Source: Flavobacteriales bacterium (lineage in GTDB: Bacteria > Bacteroidota > Bacteroidia > CAIKAF01). Taken from it: a DNA stretch of 64,000 nt. The notes beneath the pieces were generated by a model. The model was not told the DNA's origin and ran no database searches. It saw nothing but the letters and a program-made list of their open reading frames with translations. Location of the stretch: assembly GCA_018401695.1 (NCBI GenBank), contig JAGYKD010000001.1, positions 970,016 through 1,034,015 on the forward strand. Direction: 5' to 3'. The position numbers and the translations under genes are program-made. Below, in pieces: positions 34,001 to 42,920 of the stretch (position 1 is the first letter of the stretch; every line of letters begins with the position of its first letter).

Positions 34001-36957
34001 TTTTGAGATCCACCAAAACCTCCCCAGCAAGTGTTCGCTCCCCCACAATGCCAACCTTGTTCGGCAGTTCCGGAGCCTCCTCCGGCACCGCCGTTGTTTC
34101 CGGTGCTGCAGTTATAACCGCCACCGCCGCCGCCGCCGGCGACTGCTACACGGTCGTTTAAGGTGTTGCCGCCGATACGGATATCGGTTGCTCCACCGCC
34201 GCCGCCGGCCCTTTGAGAGCCGCCGCCGCCACCGTTGTATCCACCCCCATTTCCGCTATTTCCTCCGCTAACGCCTTCTCCGCCTACATATAGGTGTAAG
34301 GTTTGGCCGGGAGAAACAGGAATGTTGGTTTGTACACGTCCACCCAATCCTCCGGGGTTTTGACTAGGGTTTATAGTATTGCTGCCGCCTTGGGCACCTT
34401 GCAAATCTACGGCAACGGAAAATACACCATTAGGAACCACAAAGGTTTGAGGACTGCCTGTGAATCCAAAGGTAATCGATTGAGGGTTAGTTGAAATTCG
34501 CTCAGTAGCAGCCCAAAGGGTGTCGGAAGAAACGACATTTGGAACTACAATTCCGGCGCCGCTGGCCAAAACATTACCGCCGTTGGACTGGGTATACCAG
34601 TTGATGGGACCTGTAGGGGCTGTTGCAGAAACAAATGCAGCGGCACCGCAAGATACGCTATCGCCCACAGTAACAGGTGCCTGAAGTGGTACCACGTTTA
34701 TGTTTACAGGAATTCTTGCTGTTGCGCAAGAGGGGTTGTTGTAGAATATGGTGATTTGACCGTTACCGGTTTTAAACCCTTGCGTATGAGAGACGTTTGA
34801 GGTAAACAAAGGGTCTGCAAAAGAGGAACCTCCTCCTCCGCCTCCGCTGTAACCACGGCCGCCGCCATAATAGCCACCGCCACCGCCGCCGCCACTGGAG
34901 CAGTCGATGTTGTCGCCTCCTTGGCCTAAGGAACCATTTCCACTAGAATTACAGCCCCAAGAATTCGAGCGGTTCCCCGGCCCAGATTGGGTAGCCCCAA
35001 ATCCTCCGTCATTGGTGCTCGGAGAGTTGCAATAGTAGCCACCTTCGGCAGCACCCGATCCGCCGCCTGCTCCTCCATGGTCGTTACCGCAAGCCCAAGC
35101 ACCACCGCCGCCGGCACCGGCAACGATTACTCGGTTAGATAGGTTTTGGCCACCGATACGGATGTCGGAAGCACCGCCACCGCCGCCGCCATTGGAGTTG
35201 CCGCGGCCACCGCCGTTCCATCCGCCGTTGTTGCTTTGGCCTTGTTGACCAACGTAGAGAAACAAGGTTTGACCCGGAGTTACGGAAAGGGTTGCTTGAA
35301 CCCTTCCACCATTTCCACCTCTGGAGCTACCGGGGCTGGGTAGGCCCCCTTGGCCTTGAGCACCTTGTACGTCTACGGAAATTTCGGTTACACCGGAAGG
35401 AACCGTCCAGCTTTGTGGACTTCCTGTATAGTTAAAGGTTTGAGAAGTTGCAGGATTTTGGGTAGCAGCCGCTTGGGCATATACTACCATGGTGTCCATA
35501 ACAAAGGGTAGGCTGAGGCTAGCGCCTACAGGACCAATTTTGTTGCCTCCGGTTGGGGCGTCGTACCATTCAAAATAGCCGGCACCGACACCGTTTAAGG
35601 CAATGGTGTCTCCACAATTGATGGGACTCGGCACATTCACCGAAGCCTGGCCCAATGGGTTTGAAACAGCTTGTACAGGAATACGCTGGCTTGTACAGAA
35701 AGGAAATGTGTATTGGATGGTAGCCATTCCGTGTCCCATTCTTACGCCTTGCTGGTGAATTACATTACTGGTAATGGCAGGGTCTGAATAAGAAGAACCA
35801 CCACCGCCACCTCCGCGATAAGCACCAGTGCCACCCCAGTAACCGCCGCCGCCGCCGGCGCCGCGATAGCAAGCCGAACTTCCGTTGAATAAGCTGCCAG
35901 AATTCCCACAGTTGGGGTTCAGCGGGGCATTGGTTTGAGTACCCCCTTGTCCGATTTCGCTTGTGTTTTGGCCGTTGCAATAGCGGCCATTTTCACCGGT
36001 TAGTCCTCCACCATCACCACCACGGGATTCGTCAATGCCACAGTTGTAGCTGCCGCCACCGCCGCCACCGGCAACGAGTACGCGGTTGCTGGTGCTGGTG
36101 CTGTTGATGCGGATGTCGGTTCCACCACCACCGCCTTGTCCATAGCTGCTGCTGCTGCCAGATCCGCCTCCGTTGTAACCGCCGCTTGTGCTGGTGCTGG
36201 GCCAGCCTCCTACGTAAATCCAAATGGTTTGTCCGGGAGTAACGGCTACGTCTGCGGTTACACGTCCGCCATATCCACCGCGGGCTCCGGGGTTGGAATT
36301 GCGGCCTCCTTCGGCACCATAAAGGTCTACAGTGATAGAGAAAACACCTGCAGGAACGGTCCAGTTTTGGGAGCCGCCTGTGTAGTTAAAGGTTACGGTT
36401 TGGGTTGGGTTGGCATTGGTGGTTGCCGCTACATAATAGGTTTTGGTTTGGTTTACCCAAGCCGTGTAGCTGTTGCCTGTATGCAAAATGTTATTGCCTG
36501 TAGGAGAGTCGTACCACCAATAGTTGCCTGAGCTTCCACTTGCCGTCAGGGTGGCGTTGGAGCCACAGTTAACGGTAGCTCCTTGTGCCGTAGGAGAGGC
36601 AATGGGACCGGCAGGCACTAAAATCGCAATGCGACCGCTTTGGCAGCTGCTGTTGTTAGGGTCTACGGCTGCCAAATAATAGGTAGTTGCCTGATACAGC
36701 GTAGGCGTCGTATATACGCTGCTGCTGCTCAGTGGAGAACCTCCCGTGGGCTGACTATACCAACGGTAAATACCGGTAGAACCGGAAGCTGTTAGGGTGG
36801 TGGTTTGTCCACACACCGAATTGCCAACGTTTGCACCCGGCAAAGCTGGCGGATTTGGGCATTGGGCACTTAGGTTTTGCATGGGTAGAGCCATAGATAA
36901 GCCCATCACCACTGCAGCAACCACCGATCCCCAACGCTTGGGTCTAAGATTCCTCAT
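31051..36957 (-). CDS. Giant T9SS surface protein with three glycine-rich modules, Ig-like and PKD repeats
   Basis: 1968 residues with a signal ending near LSAQ. The N-terminal part has Ig-like repeats of the type CGQTTTLTASGSTGIYRWY (Ig_7-like). These alternate with three glycine-rich modules of about 200 residues (roughly 190-415, 500-730 and 820-1050). Each opens WTVPAGVxxIxVDL(Y/Q)GAxGG and carries GGxGGRV, GQTxxxYVGG, GGGGGxxDIRI and VAGGGGGG. This resembles the glycine-rich domain of ALK/LTK-type receptors and phage fibres. About five WSGNGI-type repeats (1150-1480) follow, then Ig- and PKD-type domains (WDFGNGNNGTGQN). The end is YPNPFDGEAFLNV...LAKGVYLLQ, a type A T9SS tag. Probably an adhesin or matrix fibre; ligand unknown. 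Confidence 0.9.
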   Translation of the reverse strand: MRNLRPKRWGSVVAAVVMGLSMALPMQNLSAQCPNPPALPGANVGNSVCGQTTTLTASGSTGIYRWYSQPTGGSPLSSSSVYTTPTLYQATTYYLAAVDPNNSSCQSGRIAILVPAGPIASPTAQGATVNCGSNATLTASGSSGNYWWYDSPTGNNILHTGNSYTAWVNQTKTYYVAATTNANPTQTVTFNYTGGSQNWTVPAGVFSITVDLYGAEGGRNSNPGARGGYGGRVTADVAVTPGQTIWIYVGGWPSTSTSGGYNGGGSGSSSSYGQGGGGGTDIRINSTSTSNRVLVAGGGGGGSYNCGIDESRGGDGGGLTGENGRYCNGQNTSEIGQGGTQTNAPLNPNCGNSGSLFNGSSACYRGAGGGGGYWGGTGAYRGGGGGGSSYSDPAITSNVIHQQGVRMGHGMATIQYTFPFCTSQRIPVQAVSNPLGQASVNVPSPINCGDTIALNGVGAGYFEWYDAPTGGNKIGPVGASLSLPFVMDTMVVYAQAAATQNPATSQTFNYTGSPQSWTVPSGVTEISVDVQGAQGQGGLPSPGSSRGGNGGRVQATLSVTPGQTLFLYVGQQGQSNNGGWNGGGRGNSNGGGGGGASDIRIGGQNLSNRVIVAGAGGGGAWACGNDHGGAGGGSGAAEGGYYCNSPSTNDGGFGATQSGPGNRSNSWGCNSSGNGSLGQGGDNIDCSSGGGGGGGYYGGGRGYSGGGGGGSSFADPLFTSNVSHTQGFKTGNGQITIFYNNPSCATARIPVNINVVPLQAPVTVGDSVSCGAAAFVSATAPTGPINWYTQSNGGNVLASGAGIVVPNVVSSDTLWAATERISTNPQSITFGFTGSPQTFVVPNGVFSVAVDLQGAQGGSNTINPSQNPGGLGGRVQTNIPVSPGQTLHLYVGGEGVSGGNSGNGGGYNGGGGGSQRAGGGGGATDIRIGGNTLNDRVAVAGGGGGGGYNCSTGNNGGAGGGSGTAEQGWHCGGANTCWGGFGGSQNAGGTRQQCTNCTADGDGSFGQGGTSTDCSDGGGGGGGWYGGGRGGLGGGGGGSSYANPQLTNNTTHTQGFKSGNGQIVLSYTQILTCASARIPAAIKIDSLQAPVVSVDTTFCGSGSNNFTATGPSGTYGWYDAPNGNLLGLGTSYNTGTLTQTDTVYAKYNDASGCPSRYDFGVITVNPIPDASITNPGQLCSTNPALFLQVADSGGVWSGNGITNNGTGAFDPTQAQIGNNQINYSITVNGCSDADSIQLAVVAGPDASITSQAPTYCDYDLTDTLASQNSGGMWSGMGIVDNNLGVFDPTAIMPGSYMAYYHIMDANTGCSDMDSLAIVVNPSPNAAINPVNAFCSADAPANLSAATSGGTWSGNGISNTSNGTFSPSMNLLGQNTVQYSVTVNGCMAMDSVMVMVHPTPDASILNAPQNLCQNGGLSLLTSQNGGGVWFGNGIASSSSGLFDPALAGTGAAQVTYTLSNANCTGVDTVLIAVTAPPVVSAAAQGATTVCSGNQVQLNASGAVNYQWMNNGQNISGANSMSYNASMNGQYSVMGTDANGCASSFGPISVMIAPNPIAQQITATSVCEGLATQMSAAASIPSGGTLAAYSWDFGNGNNGTGQNTSETYASAGNYTVQLVVSSTDGCTDTLTQNVQVKALPVIDSLMVQGACFPNPAQFDAYVSNLPVSNYQWNFGGTNNGFGQSLSYNFNNPGTYNYQVTVTAANGCVQQQTGTVNIDAQPTADFFFQNGCSGDAINFQDLSSGNISSWNWDFGSATDTLMNPSYTFAQAGAYVVSLTVQTPEGCTDQQNATVNILPTPDANWSGINLGVNQLSFTTIQPQLGANHFWTFGDTTNSTLPNPVKTYNQSGTYWVCLTVEKDGCTSTQCDSVIAKDVFSFEDGMANGLHMTVYPNPFDGEAFLNVSLESATELQANLVDITGRRLASYAYGMLPAGQHQLPVDARSLGLAKGVYLLQVEANGQVYSTRLVKQ

Positions 36958-37331
36958 AAAAAGGGTTTGGTTAAAAAATGTTACGCAAGATAGTTTATAG
37001 AGGCTGTACTTTTTCTTCGTTCATTGGAGGAGTAAGAATTTGATAATGATTTGGTTAAAAACTAATGGGCTTTTCAAATCTTTATTTTTTTTTACTTTTA
37101 AAATTTAGCATTTAATTCATTGAAATAAAGAGCTTAGATGTAGTTTTTGAATAATAATCTAAAGAATAGTATACGAGGGGAAAAGATTACAATCCCTTAA
37201 TTTCGGCTCTTGTTTTTTTACCCTTAAATTTTTTAAATGCCCAGCATATATGGTGTGGTTTTAGTTGGCTAGGAATGTTGTTCTCCAGCCTTTATAGCAC
37301 GCTTTTCCGTAGCCTTCTGTATTTTAGTAGC
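36958..37331. other. 374-bp divergent intergenic region, AT-rich
   Basis: Separates the giant surface gene from dsbD and presumably holds both promoters. On the minus strand TATCTTGCG near 36987 partly fits a -7 box. No strong hairpin, RNA gene or repeat is seen; the sequence is notably A/T-rich, with poly-T at 37081-37095. Confidence 0.4.
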
Positions 37332-39590
37332 ATGAAACGGTTAACATTCCTTGTTTTTTCCTTGTTTTGGTTGTTGCTGAGTCATAGTGGCTACGCGGCT
37401 AAGCCAGTGTCTTTTGAATCTTTAGAGGGGCGTTTGGTCTTCGCTCCTATAGACGAAAATCCTCCTCAAAAGATTACACAAATACGATGGTTGCTCAAGG
37501 TAATCGGCACAGAGGGCAAAAATGCTCAGCTGGAAATGACCGCCTTGGTAGAAAAAGGGTGGCATCTGTATGCCCAAGCCAATCCTCCCAACCCAACCGG
37601 TTTCGAAGTAACGATAAACGGAAAGGCTTTGGGGGCGCTTCCCTTTAAGGAGCCCACACCAGTAAAAGAAGATGACCCCTACCTGGGCCCGGTTGCCTAT
37701 TTTAAGGAACATAAGGTAGTATTTAGCAAAAACATGGACCTATGCGGCTACCCAAGCCCTATGGATATTGAAGTGGTGGTGTATGGTCAGGTGTGCACCG
37801 AAGATGCCGGACAATGCCTTCCATTTGAGCAGAAAGTAAAGGTGCGCTATGCGGCGAACTGTTCAAACGCTATGGAACCCGGTAATCAAGAGGGACTAAA
37901 CGAAGGAGGGCAAACCGAAGAAAATGTTGATGACACCGACGGGGATGGCGTCCCCGACATGGAGGATGCGTGCCCAGCGGAACCGGGTAAATTGGAGTGG
38001 CAGGGTTGTCCGGACAGCGACGGCGATGGTTTGCCTGACCATAAAGATGCTTGTCCCGGAGTGGCTGGAGCAGGAGCCGATGGATGTCCGGAAGCGGGCG
38101 CGGAGCAAAAAGGCCTTTGGGGTGCTCCACACGATCCGCAGCGTCTTGATGAGTCTGCTCGCGCCGAATTAAGGGCTGAGCAGGATTGTGGAGTGGCTGC
38201 AGCAGAATCCAAAACCCCTTGGAGCATTTTTGTAGGTGGGTTTTTGGCCGGTTTTTTGGCCTTGCTTACCCCTTGTGTGTTTCCAATGATTCCTTTAACG
38301 GTTAGCTTTTTTACCAAGCAAAGCTCCAACCGCTCCAAAGGCTTAATGAATGCCTTTACCTATGCCATATCCATTATGGCGATTTATACGGGCTTAGGCT
38401 TTTTGATTACCGTGATTTTTGGAACCAGTGCGCTGAATGCCATGGCCACCAGTGCGTTTTGGAACCTTTTGTTTTTTGTAGTTTTTGTGGTCTTTGCGAT
38501 TTCTTTTTTAGGGGCTTTTGAAATTGTGTTGCCGGCACGTTTTGTGAATGCGGTAGACAAAGGCTCCAACAAGGGGGGCTTGATTGGTATCTTTTTTATG
38601 GCTTTTACCCTTTCGCTGGTATCGTTTAGTTGCACAGGGCCGCTCATAGGCACTTTGTTGGTTGAGGCCGCCAATACGGGCAATTTTATTGCACCCTTGT
38701 TGGGGATGTTTGGTTTTTCGGTTTCTCTGGCCATGCCTTTTGCTTTGTTTGCAGCATTTCCGGGATGGTTGAACAGCTTACCCAAGTCAGGTGGTTGGCT
38801 TAACTCAGTAAAGGTGAATTTGGGCTTTTTGGAATTGGCGCTGGCGCTTAAGTTTTTGTCAACGGTAGATATGGCCTACCATTGGGATTTTCTGTATAGA
38901 GAGCGGTTTATTGCCATTTGGGTGGCCATTTTTGGCTTGCAAAGTTTGTATTTGTTGGGGATGTTTAAGACGGCTCACGATAGCCCGGGAGAGGTAAAGC
39001 TCAAGGTTCCTCGAATTTTATTTACCACCCTTATATTGTCTTTTACCATTTATTTAATTCCCGGAATGTGGGGTGCACCCCTAAAGTTGTTGGCCGGTTT
39101 GGCTCCTCCGATGCATTACACGGAGGGCGCTATGGAAGAGAGCCACTGTCCTATGGGCTTGGAGTGCAGCAACGATTATGGGGAGGGCATGCAGCGTGCC
39201 GTGGAAAAGGGCAAGCCATTGTTTATTGACTTTACGGGCTATGGATGTACCAATTGCCGGCTAATGGAAGAGAATGTCTGGACCAAGTCGGGGAACCTGA
39301 CTTTGTTGGAGACGGAGTTTCAGGTGGTGAGTTTGTATTGTGATGACAAAACTGCCATACCCGATGCTGAGCAAATGATTTCACCGGTGACGGGAGAGCC
39401 TATGGCCACTTATGGTCGCCAATGGTCTGATTTTCAGTCTTACTATTTTGGTCAGCAGTCTCAACCGCTGTATGTAATGTTGGACCACCAAGGACGGCTT
39501 TTGGGTGATTCCTACGGCTACGATGCGGATTCGGAAAAGTTTAAGCAATGGTTGTTGTGTGGTTTGTCTCGTTTTGAGGCCCGCAAATAA
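37332..39590 (+). CDS. dsbD: Thiol:disulfide interchange protein DsbD with inserted type-3 calcium repeats
   Basis: 752 residues from ATG 37332 (signal [20 protein letters not shown]). Order: periplasmic DsbD-alpha domain (about 30-180; [19 protein letters not shown]). Then an unusual segment of two thrombospondin type-3-like repeats ([30 protein letters not shown]; about 200-250). Then eight membrane helices with the redox cysteines in [11 protein letters not shown] and [10 protein letters not shown]. The last part is a thioredoxin domain with [12 protein letters not shown]. It carries electrons from cytoplasmic thioredoxin to periplasmic thiols. The calcium repeats are normally found in OmpA-like or secreted proteins, so the linker is a notable fusion. 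Confidence 0.92.
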   Translation: MKRLTFLVFSLFWLLLSHSGYAAKPVSFESLEGRLVFAPIDENPPQKITQIRWLLKVIGTEGKNAQLEMTALVEKGWHLYAQANPPNPTGFEVTINGKALGALPFKEPTPVKEDDPYLGPVAYFKEHKVVFSKNMDLCGYPSPMDIEVVVYGQVCTEDAGQCLPFEQKVKVRYAANCSNAMEPGNQEGLNEGGQTEENVDDTDGDGVPDMEDACPAEPGKLEWQGCPDSDGDGLPDHKDACPGVAGAGADGCPEAGAEQKGLWGAPHDPQRLDESARAELRAEQDCGVAAAESKTPWSIFVGGFLAGFLALLTPCVFPMIPLTVSFFTKQSSNRSKGLMNAFTYAISIMAIYTGLGFLITVIFGTSALNAMATSAFWNLLFFVVFVVFAISFLGAFEIVLPARFVNAVDKGSNKGGLIGIFFMAFTLSLVSFSCTGPLIGTLLVEAANTGNFIAPLLGMFGFSVSLAMPFALFAAFPGWLNSLPKSGGWLNSVKVNLGFLELALALKFLSTVDMAYHWDFLYRERFIAIWVAIFGLQSLYLLGMFKTAHDSPGEVKLKVPRILFTTLILSFTIYLIPGMWGAPLKLLAGLAPPMHYTEGAMEESHCPMGLECSNDYGEGMQRAVEKGKPLFIDFTGYGCTNCRLMEENVWTKSGNLTLLETEFQVVSLYCDDKTAIPDAEQMISPVTGEPMATYGRQWSDFQSYYFGQQSQPLYVMLDHQGRLLGDSYGYDADSEKFKQWLLCGLSRFEARK

Positions 39591-39635
39591 TGCAAGCTGA
39601 AAGGAAGAAAACCTCAGAGATTATTGAAGATAGAC

Positions 39636-39789
39636 GCGCCCCTGACCGCAGGGATGCCCCGGATGCTGTGGGGCCTAGGGCGGCCTGTTGAGGCACGTGG
39701 CGCGCCAGCAAACGCTGACGAAACAGGAGCCGGCCTAAGCCCCACAGCAACGGAGCAGGACTAAGGGCAGGATAAGGCGCCCCAAAAAG
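39636..39789 (+). repeat. GC-rich intergenic hairpin element, copy 5
   Basis: Begins GCGCCCCTGACCG and ends GGCGCCCCAAAAA. Arms TGCTGTGGGGCCTAGG (39664-39679) and CCTAAGCCCCACAGCA (39734-39749) pair almost perfectly. The apical core GTGGCGCGCCAGCAAAC is at 39697-39713, with one extra C relative to copies 3, 4 and 6. Directly downstream of dsbD. Confidence 0.7.
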
Positions 39790-39813
39790 AGTCCAAAGAG
39801 ATTGGCAAATAGC

Positions 39814-39844
39814 TTGTGTATGTAAAAACTTAGGGCTAAATTTG
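39814..39844 (+). promoter_or_regulatory. Promoter of the RRM protein gene
   Basis: TTG (39814-39816), 20 bases, TAAATTTG (39837-39844). Predicted start near 39851 leaves a 93-base leader ending in a very U-rich stretch (TTTTTTTTCTTTTTTT) before the ATG, a layout often seen in cold-shock-type mRNAs. Confidence 0.7.
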
Positions 39845-39943
39845 CATAAATCTTAGCGATACGCTACATCTGGCTCTATAAGCCCTGGCCTACAGATCAG
39901 ATTGGTAAGTTCTAAGACCAATCGTTTTTTTTCTTTTTTTCCT

Positions 39944-40339
39944 ATGAACATTTTTGTTGCAAAGCTTAGTGGTGAAACCACGAGCGAAGACCTCCACGAC
40001 CTTTTTGCGTCGTATGGAGAAGTAACCTCTGCGAAGGTTATTATGGACCGTGAAACCGGCATGTCCAAGCGTTTTGGATTCGTTGAAATGAGCAACGATG
40101 ACGAGGCGCAAAAGGCCATTACCGAGTTAGATCAGGCCGAGTATGACCACCATGTAATTGTGGTTAAAAAAGCACGTCCCAAAGAAGATCGTCCTCAAGG
40201 CGGTTTTCGTCGTCCCGGCGGCGGTGGTGGCGGCGGTGGTTTCCGTGACCGTCAAGGCGGTGGCGGCTTCCGCAGCGGCGGCGGTGGCTCACGTCCCAGA
40301 AATGACTACGGCAATTCAAACGAAGGCGGAAGCTGGTAA
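39944..40339 (+). CDS. RRM-type RNA-binding protein with glycine/arginine-rich tail
   Basis: 131 residues from ATG 39944. One RRM domain: RNP2 IFVAKL (3-8) and RNP1 KRFGFVEM (42-49), with the typical DLHDLFASYGEV helix. The tail from about residue 85 is RGG-like (RRPGGGGGGGGFRDRQGGGGF). Such small RRM proteins are common in Bacteroidota and cyanobacteria and act as RNA chaperones, often cold-induced; the U-rich leader fits that. Its terminator overlaps the start of the next gene. Confidence 0.93.
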   Translation: MNIFVAKLSGETTSEDLHDLFASYGEVTSAKVIMDRETGMSKRFGFVEMSNDDEAQKAITELDQAEYDHHVIVVKKARPKEDRPQGGFRRPGGGGGGGGFRDRQGGGGFRSGGGGSRPRNDYGNSNEGGSW

Positions 40340-40361
40340 TTTGATTTAGGTACGATTTTTG

Positions 40362-40397
40362 CCCGGACATCTCCTATGATGGTCCGGGTTTTTTTTT
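40362..40397 (+). terminator. Intrinsic terminator overlapping the next gene's start codon
   Basis: CCCGGACATC-TCCTAT-GATG-GTCCGGG with one bulged G, followed by nine T's (40389-40397). It ends the RRM gene. Its right arm is the ATGATGGTCCGG that begins the next ORF, and the U-tract encodes part of that signal peptide. Confidence 0.8.
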
Positions 40398-41287
40398 GTC
40401 TCTTTTTTTCTGCCGGCAGCTTATTGGCCCAACCAAACCTTTGGTACTTTTCGACCAAAAACTGCCCGGCCTGCATGCGCATGGAGCAGGAAGTACTGCC
40501 GGCCCCGGAATTAAAATCTTGGCATATACGCAAGTTTTTGGCTCCGGCTCCAAACCTTCCTCTTTCCGTTCGTTGGTTTCCCACCTTTGTTTTGGTAAAT
40601 ACCAAGGGAGAAGAAAAACACCGTTTGGTAGGAGCCTATGCCAAAATCCACTTTTTGGAGCGTTTGCAGCTGCCTGAGCATGCATGCTGGAAGCATGTGG
40701 AATCTTATGTCAAGGACAGCGTGCAGGATTTTTCCTTTAGGATGCGGTACATGCTTGCTTTGCAAGACCGGGCCGATTTAAACGATAGTATTTTTGAGGC
40801 ATTGGTGGAGGGGAATCCATTAGATTGGGCGAAGGCCCCGGAGTTTAAGGCTTGGGTTTCAAGTTTTTTGTATCCGGCTGCGGGACCCTCTTTACGAGCG
40901 GGGCATCCCATTTGGGAATTTGTACTTCGGCACCAAAACTTTTGGCCAGACCGTAGAGGAGATGCGGAGCACCATGCGCTCAGACTTCGCTTTGCTTTGG
41001 ATGTATTTGAACAGATGCGGGTTCAGGAAATTCCCGATATGGAATACTTGCGGCAACTGTTGGCGCCTTTGCCGGAAAGTGGAGACTGGGTGCTAAGCGA
41101 TATTGATGCTGTTGTGATTCAACACCTATCCGTGCCTCAAAAATCGCATGTTTTGGCCTTGTTGGAAAGCGCCTTGTTTCGTAAGGAAAGCCTTTTGGAA
41201 TTATGGATGCAAGGGGTTAAGCAGGAGCTAAATCCTAACTTTTTGCAAATCAGTCATGACGGGGTGATAAAAGTCACCAATACGTAG
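40376..41287 (+). CDS. Secreted thioredoxin-fold protein of unknown role
   Basis: 303 residues. The signal peptide MMVRVFFCLFFSAGSLLAQ is partly encoded by the upstream terminator's T-run. Residues about 22-100 look like a thioredoxin fold with the redox motif NCPACMRME and a cis-Pro in VRWFPTFVLV. The remaining 200 residues are alpha-helical and unassigned. It should act in the periplasm as a disulfide reductase or oxidase. dsbD, its possible electron donor, lies 800 bases upstream on the same strand. Because its start lies inside a terminator, expression may rely on read-through or an internal promoter. Confidence 0.8.
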   Translation: MMVRVFFCLFFSAGSLLAQPNLWYFSTKNCPACMRMEQEVLPAPELKSWHIRKFLAPAPNLPLSVRWFPTFVLVNTKGEEKHRLVGAYAKIHFLERLQLPEHACWKHVESYVKDSVQDFSFRMRYMLALQDRADLNDSIFEALVEGNPLDWAKAPEFKAWVSSFLYPAAGPSLRAGHPIWEFVLRHQNFWPDRRGDAEHHALRLRFALDVFEQMRVQEIPDMEYLRQLLAPLPESGDWVLSDIDAVVIQHLSVPQKSHVLALLESALFRKESLLELWMQGVKQELNPNFLQISHDGVIKVTNT

Positions 41288-41324
41288 GAAAGAAGATAGC
41301 AATTTCGTACAAAACACACCTTGT

Positions 41325-42920
41325 ATGAAAATTAGGATCATTTTTTTCTTTTGGCTGGCTTTACATGCCTTATGGGGTCAGCAAGACCACTTTCCCTGGC
41401 GTGTTTTTGTGCGGGATGCAGGAGTAGCAAATCCCGGCTTTCATTCCTATGCTTGGGCTTCGCACGACAGCCTGGTTTTGGTGGTAGGTGGCCGGCGTGA
41501 TGGACTTCATGCACGGCAGCCTTTTAATGCATTTCCGCAGAGCTTTAATAACGATAGCTTGTTTGTTGGACATTTGGCAAGTGGCACCTGGAAATCCCTG
41601 CCCTTGTCTCAAATGCCTGTGCCCATTGCCGAGCAGTTGGCTTTAACCAATCCGGTGTTTCACCAAATTGGGGATACCCTGTATTTTGGAGGAGGTTATG
41701 GATATGTTGGTTCTGCTCAAGATCATATTACCTATCCGGCGCTGTGTTTGATACATGTACCCGGTATGATTCAAGCCGTTTGGCAACAAGGGAATGCTTC
41801 TCCTTTTGTTCAGCAAATTCAAGACCAGCGTATGGCCATTACCGGAGGCTATATGGGAGATATTGAGGGAAAGCTTTTTGTGGCCGGCGGCCATCGGTTC
41901 GACGGCAGGTACAATCCTATGGGAAACCCCACCTACAGCCAAACCTATACCGAGGCATTGCTTTGGTTTTATGTAGACAGGAACAACATGCAGCTGAGTC
42001 AGGTGCAGAGCCTCAGTGATCCCGGTCATTTGCACCGCAGGGACTTCAGTTTGTTGGAGGAAATGACCCGTGCCGGCAAACCCGGATATGTAATTTCCTC
42101 CGGGGTTTTTCAGGTAAACCAAGACTTGCCTTGGTTGTATCCGGTTCGCATACGAGAGGACGGTATTGTTCCTGAGCCGACCTTTAGCCAGCAATTGGCC
42201 AATTACCATGGAGCCCATCTGAGTTTGTTTGACAGCATACACAACCAGTTGCATCACTTGTTTTTAGGCAGTATGAGCCGGTATTATTATCAAAATGGAC
42301 AATTGATAGACGACCCCTTGGTTCCCTTTGTGCCAACCATAAGTCGTGTGAGCCGATATGCAGACAGCAGTTTGGCGGAATTTGTATTGCCGGACATCCT
42401 TCCCGGCTATTTTGGAGCTTCGGCAGAGTTTGTGCCGGCTAGTAGTTTTGCGCCCCAATATTCCAATGGTGTTTTTCGACTGCATGAGATGCAAGCCGAC
42501 TCCTTTTTGTTGGGTTATTTGTTGGGTGGATTGGAGAGCAGCTCGCCCAATCCATTTTCGGCCAATCAAACCCAATTGACTCAAGCGAGTACCCGGGTTT
42601 TTGAAGTGTGGATAAAACAGGATCAGAGCATGGCAGCCGATGCCTTTGAAGCACCTTTGCCTTTTGAAGCACAACTGCTTCCAAATCCGGGAAATGGGGC
42701 GGCTTTATGGTTGAAAGCAGCGGGTGTTTTAGGTCAAGTAGGCGTTGAAGTTTTTGATTCCTCAGGTAGGCGGGTGGGTTTTCCACTCCATGAAAAGGTG
42801 GATGTTAGGGAGATTAAAATTCCTTTGGATGCTTCCTTGGCTTCCGGCATTTATGTGGTTCGAGGTTCCACCGGTAGCGGCCATCAGTTCAGCTTGACTT
42901 GGGTGCATCGGAAGGAGTAA
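41325..42920 (+). CDS. T9SS-secreted kelch-like beta-propeller protein
   Basis: 531 residues with a signal ending HALWGQ. The body contains repeated strands of kelch type: DSLVLVVGG, DTLYFGGGYGY, GKLFVAGGHRFDGR, with spacing of about 60-80 residues, suggesting a beta-propeller. The C-terminus (LLPNPGNGAALWL...LASGIYVVRG) is a T9SS sorting domain with PNPGNG in place of PNP. It should be surface-exposed or secreted. The final 32 bases overlap the convergent alanine racemase gene. Ligand or enzymatic role not evident. Confidence 0.82.
   Translation: MKIRIIFFFWLALHALWGQQDHFPWRVFVRDAGVANPGFHSYAWASHDSLVLVVGGRRDGLHARQPFNAFPQSFNNDSLFVGHLASGTWKSLPLSQMPVPIAEQLALTNPVFHQIGDTLYFGGGYGYVGSAQDHITYPALCLIHVPGMIQAVWQQGNASPFVQQIQDQRMAITGGYMGDIEGKLFVAGGHRFDGRYNPMGNPTYSQTYTEALLWFYVDRNNMQLSQVQSLSDPGHLHRRDFSLLEEMTRAGKPGYVISSGVFQVNQDLPWLYPVRIREDGIVPEPTFSQQLANYHGAHLSLFDSIHNQLHHLFLGSMSRYYYQNGQLIDDPLVPFVPTISRVSRYADSSLAEFVLPDILPGYFGASAEFVPASSFAPQYSNGVFRLHEMQADSFLLGYLLGGLESSSPNPFSANQTQLTQASTRVFEVWIKQDQSMAADAFEAPLPFEAQLLPNPGNGAALWLKAAGVLGQVGVEVFDSSGRRVGFPLHEKVDVREIKIPLDASLASGIYVVRGSTGSGHQFSLTWVHRKE

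Noticed and set aside
33684-36531. Alanine-, glycine- and arginine-rich ORFs inside the giant gene
   Set aside because: They are shadows of GGN/GGC glycine codons of the surface protein.
31051-36957. Possible CRISPR-like repeat arrays in the glycine-rich coding region
   Set aside because: Repeats are in-frame GGN codons of varying length with no spacer pattern and no cas genes nearby.
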